NCBI RefSeq assembly: GCF_004745865.1
Contig: NZ_SRKZ01000010.1
Coordinates: forward strand, 28,229 to 92,228
Reading direction: 5' to 3'
DNA from: Hymenobacter wooponensis
GTDB taxonomy: Bacteria > Bacteroidota > Bacteroidia > Cytophagales > Hymenobacteraceae
DNA length: 64,000 nucleotides
Positions 63,788 to 64,000 of this stretch are shown in pieces. The notes beneath the pieces were generated by a model, which worked only from the letters and a program-made list of their open reading frames with translations, had not been told where the DNA came from and searched no databases. The translations under genes and the position numbers were made by a program. Every line of letters starts with the position of its first letter. Position 1 is the first letter of the stretch.

Positions 63788-63868
63788 CTGAGCCGCTCCT
63801 CCCCTCGGCAGCGCATCCCCCGAGGACTCGGTCCGGGACGCAGCACGCACGCGGGAAAAGCGGCTCAG
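63788..63868. repeat. Inverted repeat flanking a GC-rich spacer beyond 5S
   Basis: Arms CTGAGCCGCT (63788-63797) and AGCGGCTCAG (63859-63868) enclose 61 bases with further internal pairing (CCTCGG/CCGAGG). It lies in the rRNA operon transcript between the 5S gene and the terminator, so it may be an RNase III processing site. Confidence 0.55.
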
Positions 63869-63879
63869 CAGTCAGTAAG

Positions 63880-63992
63880 GTTGGCGGCGACCTACTCTCC
63901 CGCCGGTGAAGGCAGTACCATGGGCGCTCCGGGGCTTAACGACTCTGTTCGGAATGGGAAGAGGTGAACACCCGGGCTAAAGCCACCATTAC
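63880..63992 (-). rRNA. 5S ribosomal RNA
   Basis: Read on the minus strand the sequence contains TGGTGGCTTTAGCCCGGGTG at the 5' side, CACCTCTTCCCATTCCGAAC, then AGTCGTTAAGCCCC, and GGGAGAGTAGGTCGCCGCCA at the 3' side. These are the conserved loops of bacterial 5S rRNA, with the 5' and 3' ends pairing (GGTGGC/GCCGCC). Exact ends are uncertain by a few bases. It is presumably the last gene of an rRNA operon whose 23S and 16S genes lie beyond the window's right edge. Confidence 0.93.
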
Positions 63993-64000
63993 TGGCGTCA

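Larger units (their letters stand above)
63503..63879. other. 377-base gap between galK and 5S rRNA
   Basis: This holds the galK promoter region (AT-rich 63503-63560, no clear TAnnTTTG), a 28-codon frame at 63542 that I do not support, the rRNA-operon terminator at 63675-63708, and a structured GC-rich stretch (63788-63868) before the 5S gene. No tRNA is visible. Confidence 0.5.

Overview
The window looks like a chromosomal segment of a GC-rich member of the Bacteroidota, most probably Hymenobacter or a close relative (Cytophagales). This rests on several points: a type III glutamine synthetase, the long Bacteroidota-type IspG, a CrtA-like carotenoid monooxygenase, a DUF6728-like 58-residue protein, many lipoproteins, promoters of the TAnnTTTG type, and start sites without purine-rich Shine-Dalgarno sequences. 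The genus is inferred from general resemblance and no search was run.

Layout. 1-12.4 kb holds housekeeping and stress genes (aldo/keto reductase, VOC protein, SF1 helicase, isoaspartyl peptidase, SlyD-like PPIase, ACP phosphodiesterase, PPOX protein, CrtA-like monooxygenase) mixed with small AT-richer hypothetical genes, one broken by an in-frame stop. 13.0-22.8 kb is the most unusual part. It is a same-strand cluster of a coiled-coil protein, a two-TM PspA-like helical protein, a solute-binding-protein/OmpA fusion, an ABC permease, an ABC ATPase, a RAYT-type Y1 transposase, a sigma-54 response regulator and a membrane histidine kinase. Most of its junctions carry a long palindromic repeat. 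22.9-31 kb has a DUF389 membrane protein, leuS, a YjbR-like protein, the DUF6728-like protein and a NarL/TPR-kinase two-component pair. 31.5-43.3 kb has an acyl-CoA synthetase, a glycosyltransferase, two NAD(P)-binding reductases, ispG, two thioredoxin-fold proteins and a quinone oxidoreductase, with two gene remnants.

43.4-49.6 kb is an accessory stretch of small unknown genes and decay products: a TVGYAD-type channel pore, an XRE-regulator remnant, a stop-interrupted membrane gene and a serine-recombinase remnant. 49.6-56.5 kb holds glnN, an LTA-synthase-like phosphatase-superfamily protein, pirin and a flavin monooxygenase. 56.6-63.5 kb is a carbohydrate block: rpiA on the plus strand, converging on pgl-zwf-gnd-galT-galK on the minus strand. 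Together these cover the oxidative pentose phosphate branch and two Leloir steps. A 5S rRNA gene on the minus strand closes the window and implies an rRNA operon beyond it.

Two signals run through the whole window. One is a family of intergenic inverted repeats with a common core (TTCTAGGCCAGTCGTTC or its complement) but different arms; one subfamily brackets the RAYT gene. The other is a striking excess of GGCCTA/TAGGCC words, inside and outside genes.
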